A DNA stretch of 64,000 bases from Mycolicibacterium sp. (lineage in GTDB: Bacteria > Actinomycetota > Actinomycetes > Mycobacteriales > Mycobacteriaceae). The position numbers were made by a program, and so were the translations under genes. The DNA lies in the NCBI RefSeq assembly GCF_016462545.1, contig NZ_JAEMTA010000017.1, positions 1 through 64,000 of the forward strand. Direction: 5' to 3'. Shown here piece by piece: positions 35,127 through 43,178 of this stretch. Numbering within the stretch: position 1 is the stretch's first letter; each line of letters starts with the position of its first letter. The notes beneath the pieces were generated by a model. It was not told the origin of the DNA, ran no database searches, and saw only the letters and a list, made by a program, of their open reading frames with translations.

Positions 35127-36406
35127 CTCAGACCCGCCTCGGAACCCGTCGGCGCGAAGGTCCACTGGTAGACGTCGAGGTAGCCGGACCGGAAGCCCGC
35201 CTCGGAGTACGCCAGGTACAGCTCCCACATGCGCTGGAAGACGTGGTCGAATCCCAACGCCGACACCGCATCCCGACGCTCGTTGAAACGCTCGCGCCAT
35301 AGTCGCAGAGTCTCGGCGTATTGCGTGCGCAGGGATAGCATGCCCATGGTGCGCAACCGAGTCTCACGCTCGGTGATCCCGACGACCGCTTCGACCGACG
35401 GAATCAGCCCGCCAGGGAAGATGTACTTCTGAATCCAGGTATACGTGTTGCGGGACTTCAGCATTCGATCGTGCGGCATCGTGATGGCCTGAATCGCCAC
35501 ACGCCCGCCGGGCGCCACCAGGCGGTCCAGGGTGTGGAAGTACGTGGGCCAGAAGCGGTATCCCACGGCCTCGATCATCTCGACCGACACCACGGCGTCG
35601 TAGCAGCCCTCCACCTCGCGGTAGTCCTTGAGTTCGATCGTGACCTTGTCGCTCAGACCGGCGGCTGCGACGCGTTCCTGGGCCAGGTGCCGTTGCTCGG
35701 CCGAGAGCGTGATGGAGTGGACCTCCGCGCCGCGGGCGGCGGCGCGAATGCACAATTCGCCCCAGCCCGTACCGATTTCGAGGACGCGACTGCCCTCGCC
35801 GACGCGCGCGGAGTCGAGCAACCGGTCGATCTTGCGATGCTGTGCGGCCTCGAGATCGGACCACGCGGCGTGCGAACCCTCGAACGACGCCGCCGAATAC
35901 GTCATGGTGCCGTCGAGGAACTCTGCGAAGAGGTCATTCGAGAGGTCGTAGTGCTCGGCGATGTTGTCCCGCGCCTGGGTGAGGCTGTTGATCATCGTCC
36001 GCGGATGCCGCACGACCGCGAGCGGGCGAAGCCATTGCAGTGCCGGGGGAACGAGGTCGGCGATCGAGTTGGCGAAGGCGGTGAGCAACCCGGCGAGATC
36101 GTCGGAGGTCCACTCGCCTGCCATGTAGGACTCCCCGAACCCGATCAGTCCGGAACGGCCGACGCGGCGGAAGAGGGCCGCGGGACGATGGATGTCCATC
36201 GTCGGCAGCGTGGGATCGGCTGCCCCGACGACCGAGCCGTCCGGATACCGCAGGCGCAGCGGCAGTCGCGCGGCGGCGCGCCTGAGGAACGACTCAGCCA
36301 CCTGCGCGGTCACGGCGCTGACGGGTCCCCTCGGCACGTGGGCGACCGACGGCCAGCGGTCCGAATCGATTGCCGTGCCGACGTTTCCGGTGGTCTTGAT
36401 GGTCAC
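35123..36406 (-). CDS. ufaA1: Cyclopropane-fatty-acid synthase UfaA1-like
   Basis: 427 aa from GTG 36406, the length remembered for Rv0447c. SAM loop VLEIGTGWGELCI, NIAEHYDLSNDLFAEFLDGTMTYSAASF, and VVSVEMIEAVGYRFWPTYFHTLDRL are the family blocks. It shares these with the enzyme at 11192-12406, but has EAVG where that has EHVG, putting it in the UfaA1/tuberculostearate-type branch that methylates unsaturated phospholipid acyl chains. GTGA and ATGA overlaps tie it to both neighbours. Confidence 0.88.
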   Translation of the reverse strand: MTIKTTGNVGTAIDSDRWPSVAHVPRGPVSAVTAQVAESFLRRAAARLPLRLRYPDGSVVGAADPTLPTMDIHRPAALFRRVGRSGLIGFGESYMAGEWTSDDLAGLLTAFANSIADLVPPALQWLRPLAVVRHPRTMINSLTQARDNIAEHYDLSNDLFAEFLDGTMTYSAASFEGSHAAWSDLEAAQHRKIDRLLDSARVGEGSRVLEIGTGWGELCIRAAARGAEVHSITLSAEQRHLAQERVAAAGLSDKVTIELKDYREVEGCYDAVVSVEMIEAVGYRFWPTYFHTLDRLVAPGGRVAIQAITMPHDRMLKSRNTYTWIQKYIFPGGLIPSVEAVVGITERETRLRTMGMLSLRTQYAETLRLWRERFNERRDAVSALGFDHVFQRMWELYLAYSEAGFRSGYLDVYQWTFAPTGSEAGLR

Positions 36407-37146
36407 AGTGAACCGACCTTCTCCCTCTCGGCCGCGGGTTCACGCGGCACGACCGGTACCCGCCGAGCCCACAGCGTGACGCCCTGGATGCGGATCCACA
36501 TTGCGCCCATCAATGGTGCCACCGGTGCCACCATCTGGAGGCGCATGACGTTCGCTATCGATGCCTTGCGCCGCGTGCCCTGCAGGGTGGCGACGAACGC
36601 GGGCTTGTTCTCGCGATGGAGTGAGATCGTCACGTCGAGCTCGGCGTCGGGGAGTGGAGCGCGCACCAGGTAGTAGCCGTCGACCTCGTTGAACGGCGAG
36701 ACGTACAGCGCCTTCTTCACGGCGGCCGGCTGACCGCCCGTGGGTGGCAGCAGGTAGGCGTGACGGCCGCCGTACGTGTTGTGCACCTCGGCGATGACGT
36801 GACGCAGCACACCCTCGCTGTCGTGGCACCAGAAGACGCTGAGTGGATTGAAGACGTAGCCGAGGACTCGCGCCTGGACCAGCGCGGTGACGGTACCGCC
36901 GGGTAGCTCGATGCCGCGTTCGGCCAGGTAGCTGTCGACCCGGTTCCGCAGGGTGTCGTCGGCGCCGTTGGTGGGCGGTGAAAGATGGTCGGCGGCTTCG
37001 AATCTCGCGAAGGGTTGCAGCCAGCCGGGGAGCTGTGGCAGGTCGTCGACGTCGATGTACCAGCAGTAGCCACTCTGCTCGAAGTAGTGGTGCACCGGCG
37101 AACGGCGCAGATGGGTGATGCGGGTCCGATACAGGGCGGTCAACAT
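36403..37146 (-). CDS. DUF1365 protein (Rv0448c-like)
   Basis: 247 aa. LYRTRITHLRRSPVHHYFEQSGYCWYIDVDDLP at the N-terminus and GYVFNPLSVFWCHD, EVHNTYGGRHAYLLP in the middle are DUF1365 signatures. These proteins are nearly always encoded beside a flavin amine oxidase and a cyclopropane synthase, as here. Biochemical role unknown. ATG 37146 overlaps the upstream gene by 7 nt. Confidence 0.87.
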   Translation of the reverse strand: MLTALYRTRITHLRRSPVHHYFEQSGYCWYIDVDDLPQLPGWLQPFARFEAADHLSPPTNGADDTLRNRVDSYLAERGIELPGGTVTALVQARVLGYVFNPLSVFWCHDSEGVLRHVIAEVHNTYGGRHAYLLPPTGGQPAAVKKALYVSPFNEVDGYYLVRAPLPDAELDVTISLHRENKPAFVATLQGTRRKASIANVMRLQMVAPVAPLMGAMWIRIQGVTLWARRVPVVPREPAAEREKVGSL

Positions 37147-38450
37147 GGCACCGACTCCAGATTCGTCATAGCGGGCCATTCGGCACCGAGTCGTTGGGCG
37201 GCCCGCAGACCCGATGCGGCGCCGTCTTCGTGGAACCCCCAGCCGTGATACGCGCCGGCGAATGTCAGCCGATCGTCGTCGATCGTCGGTAGAAGTGCTT
37301 GAGCAGCAACGGATTCTGGGGTGTACAGCGGGTGTTCGTACGTCATCTCTGCGATGACGCTGGCCGGGTCGACGTGGTCCTTGCCGCCGAGGGTGACGAG
37401 GTAGCGTCCCGGCCCGGGGAGCCCCATCAGCCGGGTGATGTCGTAGGTGACGAGAACGTGATCGGTGTCGGGGGTGGCCAGGTAGTTCCAGGACGCCCTG
37501 GCACGCTGTCGTCGCGGCAGCACCGACTCGTCGGTGTGTAGCTGGGTGTGGTTGGTGGAGTAGCGGATGGCGCCGAGGACACTGCGCTGGGCGGCGGTCG
37601 GTTCGGCGAGCATGTGCAGCGCCTGATTCGGATGGGTGGCGATGACGGCGCGGTCGAACTGTCGAGGGGCGGCATCGCCGACGGAGATCTGGACGCCGTC
37701 GGCGACCCGCTTCACCGAACGCACCGGTGCGCCAAGGGATATCTCGTGAATTCGCTGGGAGATCGCTTCGACGTAGGTGGCAGACCCGCCGACGACGGTC
37801 CGCCACGTCGGCGATCCGAACACCGACAGCATGCCGTGGTGCTGGAGGAAGACGAAGAGGTAGCGGGCGGGGTAGCGCATGGCGTCTCCTGGCGCGCACG
37901 ACCAGACCGCGGCCACCAGTGGCGTCATGAAGTGTTCGACGAAGTAGGGGGAGAACTCCTGGCGTGCGACGAACGACCCCAGGGTCTCGTCGGCGTTCGA
38001 ATCGGAGTCCAGCAGCAGGGTCGCTTCGCGGTGGAAGCGCTTGACCTCGGTGAGCATTCGGAGGTATCGCGGTCGGGCGAGATTCTTCAGTGTCGGGAAG
38101 AGTCCGCCGATGCCGCGGGCCCCGGCGTACTCGAGGCCGGTCGAGCCCACGCGATCGTCGCGGACGGACATGGACATGTCGGTGTCGTGGGTGTCGATGC
38201 CTAGTTCCGAGAACAGGCGGCACAGCGTGGGATAGGTGCGGTCGTTGTGTACCAGGAAGGCCGTGTCCACGCCGATGACGTCACCGTCGCCGCGATCGAT
38301 GAAGTGGGTGTGTGCGTGTCCGCCCAGGCGATCGTCGGCTTCGTACAGGGTCACCCGACTGCGGGCCGACAACACGTAGGCCGCAACCAGGCCGGCGACG
38401 CCGCTTCCGACGACGGCAATCGACTGCCCGTCGAGGTCTTCTGGGTTCAC
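37140..38450 (-). CDS. FAD-dependent amine-oxidase-like protein (Rv0449c-like)
   Basis: 436 aa from GTG 38450. The FAD dinucleotide loop VVGSGVAGLVAAYVL is near residue 12, and TLYEADDRLGGHAHT follows as the second ribose-binding block; the C-terminal TFAGAYHGWGFHEDGAASGLRAA closes the flavin site. It resembles phytoene-desaturase-like oxidoreductases of the DUF1365 locus. First gene of the six-gene sigK operon; its GTG coincides with the expected start point of a SigK-like promoter. Confidence 0.87.
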   Translation of the reverse strand: MNPEDLDGQSIAVVGSGVAGLVAAYVLSARSRVTLYEADDRLGGHAHTHFIDRGDGDVIGVDTAFLVHNDRTYPTLCRLFSELGIDTHDTDMSMSVRDDRVGSTGLEYAGARGIGGLFPTLKNLARPRYLRMLTEVKRFHREATLLLDSDSNADETLGSFVARQEFSPYFVEHFMTPLVAAVWSCAPGDAMRYPARYLFVFLQHHGMLSVFGSPTWRTVVGGSATYVEAISQRIHEISLGAPVRSVKRVADGVQISVGDAAPRQFDRAVIATHPNQALHMLAEPTAAQRSVLGAIRYSTNHTQLHTDESVLPRRQRARASWNYLATPDTDHVLVTYDITRLMGLPGPGRYLVTLGGKDHVDPASVIAEMTYEHPLYTPESVAAQALLPTIDDDRLTFAGAYHGWGFHEDGAASGLRAAQRLGAEWPAMTNLESVPC

Positions 38451-38456
38451 GTTCTT

Positions 38457-38484
38457 TATTCGTAACTAATTCCACGGCGGATGG
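38457..38484 (-). promoter_or_regulatory. SigK-type promoter, leaderless
   Basis: On the minus strand CCATCC (38484-38479), 16 nt, then CGAATA (38462-38457) matches the described SigK promoter elements (CCATCC and CGAAT). Seven bases downstream is the GTG of the first operon gene at 38450, so the transcript should begin at or within a base or two of the start codon. This would make the sigK operon autoregulated. Confidence 0.65.
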
Positions 38485-38541
38485 GACAGTTCATCGCGGT
38501 TCGCATTGCGCATCCCTTACTGCCGCGTAGTGTGCCAACCC

Positions 38542-40173
38542 GTGGCGATAACGCTGTTTCGCAACGGAACCGTATGGACTGGGGCCCTTCAACCGACGGT
38601 TGACGCCGTCCTGGTCGAGGACGGCGTCATCGTCGCCCTGGGTGACGTGGCCCACGTGGCGGCGGCCGAGCGGCCGGGGACCGAGGAGGTCGACCTCGGG
38701 GGCGGCTTCCTGATGCCGTCGTTCGGCGACGGGCATGCCCACCCGTTGCTCGGTGGTCTGGAGTTCGTCGGACCCGCGGTGCGGCCGTGCAACTCGGTCG
38801 AGGAGATCGTCGCCGAGGTCCGCAAGTACGCCGAGGCGAACCCCGACGAGGACTGGATCATCGGTGCCTCCTATGACGGCAGCCTGGCGCCCGGCGGTTT
38901 GTTCGACGCGCGCTGGCTGGACGAGGCCGTGCCCGACCGGCCCGTCGCGCTGCGGGCCTGGGACTACCACACGATGTGGGTCAATTCCGTTGCCCTGCAG
39001 CGCGCAGGCGTCACGGCAGACACTCCGGACCCGGTGCTCGGCGAGATTCCCCACCGCGAGGACGGCTCGGTGCTCGGCACCATGCGCGAATGGGGTGCGG
39101 TCGACCTGATCTCCGCCGTCATGCCCGAGCGCGACGAGGACGTTCGGGTGGCCGCGCTCGGCACGGCGGCCGACTACTACCTGGCCAGGGGTGTCACCTG
39201 GGTCCAGGACGCGTGGGTGGAACCCGGTGACGTCGACACCTACATCGCGGCGGCCCGACGTGATGCCCTGCGAATTCGGTTCAACCTGGCCCTTTACGCG
39301 GACCCCAGGCACTTCGACTCGCAATTGGCTGGCTTCGCGGACGCGCGTCGGCGGGTGGAGGAGGTCGGCTCGCCGCTGCTGACGGCCCACACGGTGAAGT
39401 TCTTCGCCGATGGCGTGGTCGAGAACGAGACCGGTGCGCTGATCGCGCCGTACTGCTCCGGTCTGCACGAGCACGGTATGACCGTCTGGGAGGGCGACAG
39501 CCTGGCGCAGGCCGCGCGCCGCGTCGACGAACTCGGCCTGCAGATCCACATCCACGCCATCGGCGACGCCGCCGTACGTCAGGCACTCGACGCCATCGAG
39601 TACGCCATCGAGTCCAACGGGCCGCGCGATCGCAGGCCGGTCATCGCCCACGTGCAACTTGTCGACGACGCCGACCTCGACCGCTTCGCGCGGCTCGGGG
39701 TGATCCCGTGCATGCAACCACTCTGGGCGCAGATGGATGCGCTGATGACGGTGCTGACCATCCCTCGCCTCGGCGTCGAGCGCGCCGACAAGCAGTACCG
39801 GATGCGCAGTCTCGACGAGTCGGGGGCTCCGCTGGCACTCGGGTCGGACTGGCCGGTGTCCTCGGGAGCGCCCCTCGACGGCATCGCCATTGGCGTCTCG
39901 CGGCGCACCCCGGAGGGAGAGCCCGAGGGCGGCTGGACACCCGAGGAAACCCTCACCATCGAACGGGCCCTCGGGGCCTACACCGCCGGCGTCGCCGAGC
40001 AGGCCTTCGCCGAAGACACCTGGGGCCGTCTGGTTCCGGGGGCCAGTGCCGATCTGGTGTGGCTTGACCGCGACCCACGCGAGACGCCTGCCCTGGAACT
40101 ACCCGGCCTTCGGATCCGGGGCACCTACCTCCGAGGCGAGCTCGGTCGACCGTTCACTTCACCAGCGCAGTAG
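38542..40173 (+). CDS. YtcJ-like metal-dependent amidohydrolase
   Basis: 543 aa from GTG 38542. MPSFGDGHAHPLLGG gives the HxH metal site, IHIHAIGDAAVRQALDAIE and APLALGSDWPVSSGAPLDG the later metal blocks, and the C-terminal small beta domain ends GASADLVWLDRDPRE. YtcJ relatives hydrolyse amides or imides such as N-substituted formamides; the true substrate is unknown. It lies 20 nt before an APC-type permease, suggesting uptake and hydrolysis of the same amide or amino-acid derivative. Confidence 0.86.
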   Translation: MAITLFRNGTVWTGALQPTVDAVLVEDGVIVALGDVAHVAAAERPGTEEVDLGGGFLMPSFGDGHAHPLLGGLEFVGPAVRPCNSVEEIVAEVRKYAEANPDEDWIIGASYDGSLAPGGLFDARWLDEAVPDRPVALRAWDYHTMWVNSVALQRAGVTADTPDPVLGEIPHREDGSVLGTMREWGAVDLISAVMPERDEDVRVAALGTAADYYLARGVTWVQDAWVEPGDVDTYIAAARRDALRIRFNLALYADPRHFDSQLAGFADARRRVEEVGSPLLTAHTVKFFADGVVENETGALIAPYCSGLHEHGMTVWEGDSLAQAARRVDELGLQIHIHAIGDAAVRQALDAIEYAIESNGPRDRRPVIAHVQLVDDADLDRFARLGVIPCMQPLWAQMDALMTVLTIPRLGVERADKQYRMRSLDESGAPLALGSDWPVSSGAPLDGIAIGVSRRTPEGEPEGGWTPEETLTIERALGAYTAGVAEQAFAEDTWGRLVPGASADLVWLDRDPRETPALELPGLRIRGTYLRGELGRPFTSPAQ

Positions 40174-40193
40174 AGAATCGGAAGGGAAGCGCC

Positions 40194-41534
40194 ATGTCGT
40201 CAACGACCTCAGCAGTCGAGACCGAGGGTCACCTCAAACGCGCGCTCGGCGTACCCGCACTGGTGCTGTTCGGCATGGTGTACATGGTGCCGCTCACGGT
40301 GTTCACCACCTACGGCATCGTCACCCAGCTGACCGGTGGTCGGCTCTCGGTCGCCTACCTGGTGACGCTGGCCGCGATGGTGTTCACCGCCAGGTCGTAC
40401 GCCCGGATGTCGGCGGCCTATCCGGTCGCAGGGTCGACCTACGCCTACACACAGCGGACGTTCGGCGCACCGATCGGCTTCCTGGCCGGCTGGTCGCTGT
40501 TGCTCGACTATCTCTTCCTCCCGATGCTGAACTACCTCGTCATCGGCATCTACATGGAGGCGGCGGTCCCGTCCGTACCCGCGTGGGTGTGGATCCTGGT
40601 GTCGATCGTCGTCGTGACGGTGCTCAACATCATCGGCATCGTGTCGGTGGCCCGGGCCAACTTCCTGTTGTTGGCCCTGCAGGTGATCTTCATCGTCGTG
40701 TTCGTGGTGATGGCGTTCATGACCATCACGAAGGCTGGCAACGTCAACCTGATGGCACCCTTCACCGGCGACGGCTCGGTCGGCGGCGCGAGCCCGATCT
40801 TCGCGGGTGCGGCGATTCTGTGCCTGTCCTTCCTCGGGTTCGACGCGGTCTCGACCATGTCGGAGGAGGCCAAGGACCCCACGCGCAGCGTGCCCAAGGC
40901 GATCATGATCGCGACCGTGGTCTGTGGGCTCATCTTCTTCGGCCTGTCGTACGTGTCCCAGCTGGTCTTTCCGTCGAACCAGTTCGCCGACGTCGACTCC
41001 GGTTCGTTGGACGTGATGACGTCGGCGGGCGGCCAGTTCCTCAACACGTTCTTCACCGCCGCCTACATCGCGGGCTGCATCGGGTCGGCCCTCACCTCTC
41101 AAGCGTCGGTAGCCCGCATCCTCTATGCGATGGGTCGCGACGGCATCATGCCGCGCAAGGTGTTCGGCCACGTCTCGCTGCGGTTTGCGACGCCGACCTT
41201 CGCCATTCTGGTGGTGTCGGTGATCTCGCTCGTCGCGCTGTGGATCGACCTGGGCTTCCTCGCCTCGATCGTGAGTTTCGGTGCGCTGACGGCTTTCTCG
41301 GCGGTGAACCTCACCGTCATCAAGCACTACTTCATCGACCAGGGTGAGAAGAACGTCGTCAACAACCTCGTCCTGCCGTTGATCGGTTTCGTCCTGACGG
41401 TGTGGCTGTGGACGAGCCTGTCGTGGCTCACCCTTCAGGTCGGGCTCATCTGGCTGGCGATCGGCTTCATCTGGTTGCTCGTCGTGACCCGAGGATTCCA
41501 GCGGCCGACGCCCGTACTGGCCATGGAGGAGTAG
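40194..41534 (+). CDS. APC-superfamily amino acid/amine permease
   Basis: 446 aa with about 12 membrane helices. MVPLTVFTTYGIVTQLTGGRLSVAYLVTLAAMVFTARSYARMSAAYPVAGSTYAYTQR covers the family signature of helices 1-3. AAILCLSFLGFDAVSTMSEEAKDPTRSVPKAI is the helix 6-7 loop typical of amino acid permeases. AAGGGAAG precedes ATG 40194. It is likely to import the substrate of the amidohydrolase just upstream. Confidence 0.87.
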   Translation: MSSTTSAVETEGHLKRALGVPALVLFGMVYMVPLTVFTTYGIVTQLTGGRLSVAYLVTLAAMVFTARSYARMSAAYPVAGSTYAYTQRTFGAPIGFLAGWSLLLDYLFLPMLNYLVIGIYMEAAVPSVPAWVWILVSIVVVTVLNIIGIVSVARANFLLLALQVIFIVVFVVMAFMTITKAGNVNLMAPFTGDGSVGGASPIFAGAAILCLSFLGFDAVSTMSEEAKDPTRSVPKAIMIATVVCGLIFFGLSYVSQLVFPSNQFADVDSGSLDVMTSAGGQFLNTFFTAAYIAGCIGSALTSQASVARILYAMGRDGIMPRKVFGHVSLRFATPTFAILVVSVISLVALWIDLGFLASIVSFGALTAFSAVNLTVIKHYFIDQGEKNVVNNLVLPLIGFVLTVWLWTSLSWLTLQVGLIWLAIGFIWLLVVTRGFQRPTPVLAMEE

Positions 41535-41638
41535 CAACGGAATCCGTGGCGCGGGGTTGCCAAACCCGCTTCACGTGACATCGGTGCCGGACTTTCGTGC
41601 AGTTTGCGAATGCCGACACGATCGTGCGGATTCCGTTG
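41535..41638. repeat. 12-bp perfect inverted repeat, arms 80 nt apart
   Basis: CAACGGAATCCG (41535-41546, directly after the permease stop codon) is repeated in inverted form as CGGATTCCGTTG (41627-41638). The interval also has the palindrome CACGATCGTG (41617-41626), touching the right arm, and a small hairpin. It may be a looped operator for the STAS gene or a mobile-element scar; no transposase gene is present. Confidence 0.5.
41551..41569 (+). terminator. Weak hairpin after permease gene
   Basis: GCGGGGTT and AAACCCGC form an 8-bp stem with one mismatch around a 3-nt loop, 17 nt past the permease stop. Short, and without a T run. Confidence 0.35.
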
Positions 41639-41702
41639 TAGGTTGCCCCTACGTCGAGTATCCGGCGCCCCTTTCATCCGCTCATCGAGCTCAGGGGTCA
41701 CG

Positions 41703-42131
41703 ATGACACCCATTGGTACCTGCCGTCTCTACCGCCCTGATCCGACGTCCGTCGGTGTCCACGAGCAGTGGAGTGGGGCGAGCGCGGACGCGGAACGCAC
41801 GCACGACGACGTCCTCGTCGTGTCGATTCACGGTGAGGTCGACGCAGGCAACTGCGCGCGGCTGGCCGACTACCTCGAGCGCCACGCCGCAATTTCGGGG
41901 AGCCTCATCGTCGACACCAGCGCCGTCGTCTTCTTCGCCGCCTCGGCGCTGGCCGTCCTGCATCGGGTCGACCGCAGCTGCACCAGGGGCGGCACGGCCT
42001 GGCGACTGGTGGCAGGCCCTGCGGTCAGGCGGGTGATGCGGGTGTGCGGCACCGCTGACCTTCCGCAGGTCGAGAACGTCGAAAACGCACTGCGGCAACT
42101 GGATTCGCGGCACGCGTCAGTCGACGGCTGA
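41703..42131 (+). CDS. STAS-domain (anti-sigma factor antagonist-like) protein
   Basis: 142 aa. A 37-residue N-terminal extension, then VLVVSIHGEVDAGNCARLADYL, GSLIVDTSAVVFFAASALAVLHRVDR and WRLVAGPAVRRVMRV follow the STAS fold. The usual DSSG phosphorylation turn reads AASA: the second Ser is kept, but the Asp, first Ser and Gly are changed, so normal phospho-control is uncertain. Its last 15 nt overlap the opposite gene. No anti-sigma kinase is adjacent. Confidence 0.75.
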   Translation: MTPIGTCRLYRPDPTSVGVHEQWSGASADAERTHDDVLVVSIHGEVDAGNCARLADYLERHAAISGSLIVDTSAVVFFAASALAVLHRVDRSCTRGGTAWRLVAGPAVRRVMRVCGTADLPQVENVENALRQLDSRHASVDG

Positions 42132-43178
42132 TGGCCAGGCCGTCGCCGCCGAGGTCAGTCCGGCGACGAGCGCTGCCGTCGGCGCGCACAGTCCGTCCTC
42201 GCCCACGGGACCACTGCGCGGACTGGTTCCCCGCACCCGCGGCGTCAACTCGAGTTGTGCCCCGCCGCCGCGGCAGCGATTCACGGGATTGTCCGGGTGT
42301 AGCCCGCGCAACTCGCGCGGGATCGCCTCGAGATCGGTGATCACCTCGTACCCGGGTATCGACACGTGCTCGACGAGGTGAGCGGCCAGGTCCCGGTTGC
42401 CGCCGCCCGCCAGCAGTTGCATCGTGCGTCCGATGCGGCCGTAACCGTGCAGCGAGACGACGACGTCGACGTGGTCGAGGAACGCGTCGAGACACATCGA
42501 CTGCCCGGCTCGGTACGCCGAGGACGACAGGTGGTGGGGGTAGTCGGCGGGGTGGCGCACGACGTACACCGACGCGTCGGCGGCCAGGGCCGCGCGTTCC
42601 GCGATCACGTCGGTCATCCTCTCGAGTCCGCCGCCGTGGATCGCGAGGAAGCCGAAACGCGAGCGCAGCGTGCTGGCTTCGACCACCTCCGGATCGGCGA
42701 GTAGTTCCGAAAGCGATTGTGGGGCAGGAAGATCGGTTGGCGCCAGCCTCCTTGGCCAGTTGACCGGATCCCATCGCACCAGGTAGTCCAACCAGCGCTG
42801 CGGCAGCCCGTGGTGCGTCGCGCCGTCGATGATCCGCTCCAGGTAACCGGGGCGGGGAGCGCCCGGTTCCACGCGGTGATCGATGTACACCCATGCCTCG
42901 GCGGGACCGTCGTCGGTGGTCACCGTCATCCGGTCGCGGCGGTAGCGCACCGGAACGCCCTCGGCGCTGTCGAGGACCGCCAGGTCGCGGTCGCTGACCT
43001 GCCACAGCACCCCGTGCACCTGCGCGCCGTCGAGCGGTTCGACGGTGGCGACGCCGCGCTCGTTGATGAGCCAGTCGTGGTCGGCGAGGGTGGCGGGCCG
43101 GGGGTCGGTGGCGTCGGGGCAGCGGTGCGCCATCTGCGTCACGTTCAGGTTCGACCCGTACGCGAAGTAGGGCTGCAT
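42117..43178 (-). CDS. Fusion of gamma-glutamylcyclotransferase-like and poly-gamma-glutamate hydrolase-like domains
   Basis: 353 aa. Residues 1-140: GGCT-like fold with YGSNLNVTQM (substrate loop at 7-10) and LDSAEGVPVRY (candidate catalytic E73). Residues 150-350: PGA hydrolase (DUF867) type zinc amidase with FLAIHGGGLERMTD (H181, E186) and VVVSLHGYG (H244). Both halves act on gamma-glutamyl bonds, so a joint role in breaking gamma-glutamyl polymers or peptides to 5-oxoproline is plausible. ATG 43178 directly follows the mntH stop, indicating one operon. Confidence 0.8.
   Translation of the reverse strand: MQPYFAYGSNLNVTQMAHRCPDATDPRPATLADHDWLINERGVATVEPLDGAQVHGVLWQVSDRDLAVLDSAEGVPVRYRRDRMTVTTDDGPAEAWVYIDHRVEPGAPRPGYLERIIDGATHHGLPQRWLDYLVRWDPVNWPRRLAPTDLPAPQSLSELLADPEVVEASTLRSRFGFLAIHGGGLERMTDVIAERAALAADASVYVVRHPADYPHHLSSSAYRAGQSMCLDAFLDHVDVVVSLHGYGRIGRTMQLLAGGGNRDLAAHLVEHVSIPGYEVITDLEAIPRELRGLHPDNPVNRCRGGGAQLELTPRVRGTSPRSGPVGEDGLCAPTAALVAGLTSAATAWPSAVD

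Noticed and set aside
40209..41537. 442-codon minus-strand open frame opposite the APC permease
   Set aside because: The translation is almost entirely His/Asp/Arg/Gln, as expected from reading membrane-protein codons backwards.
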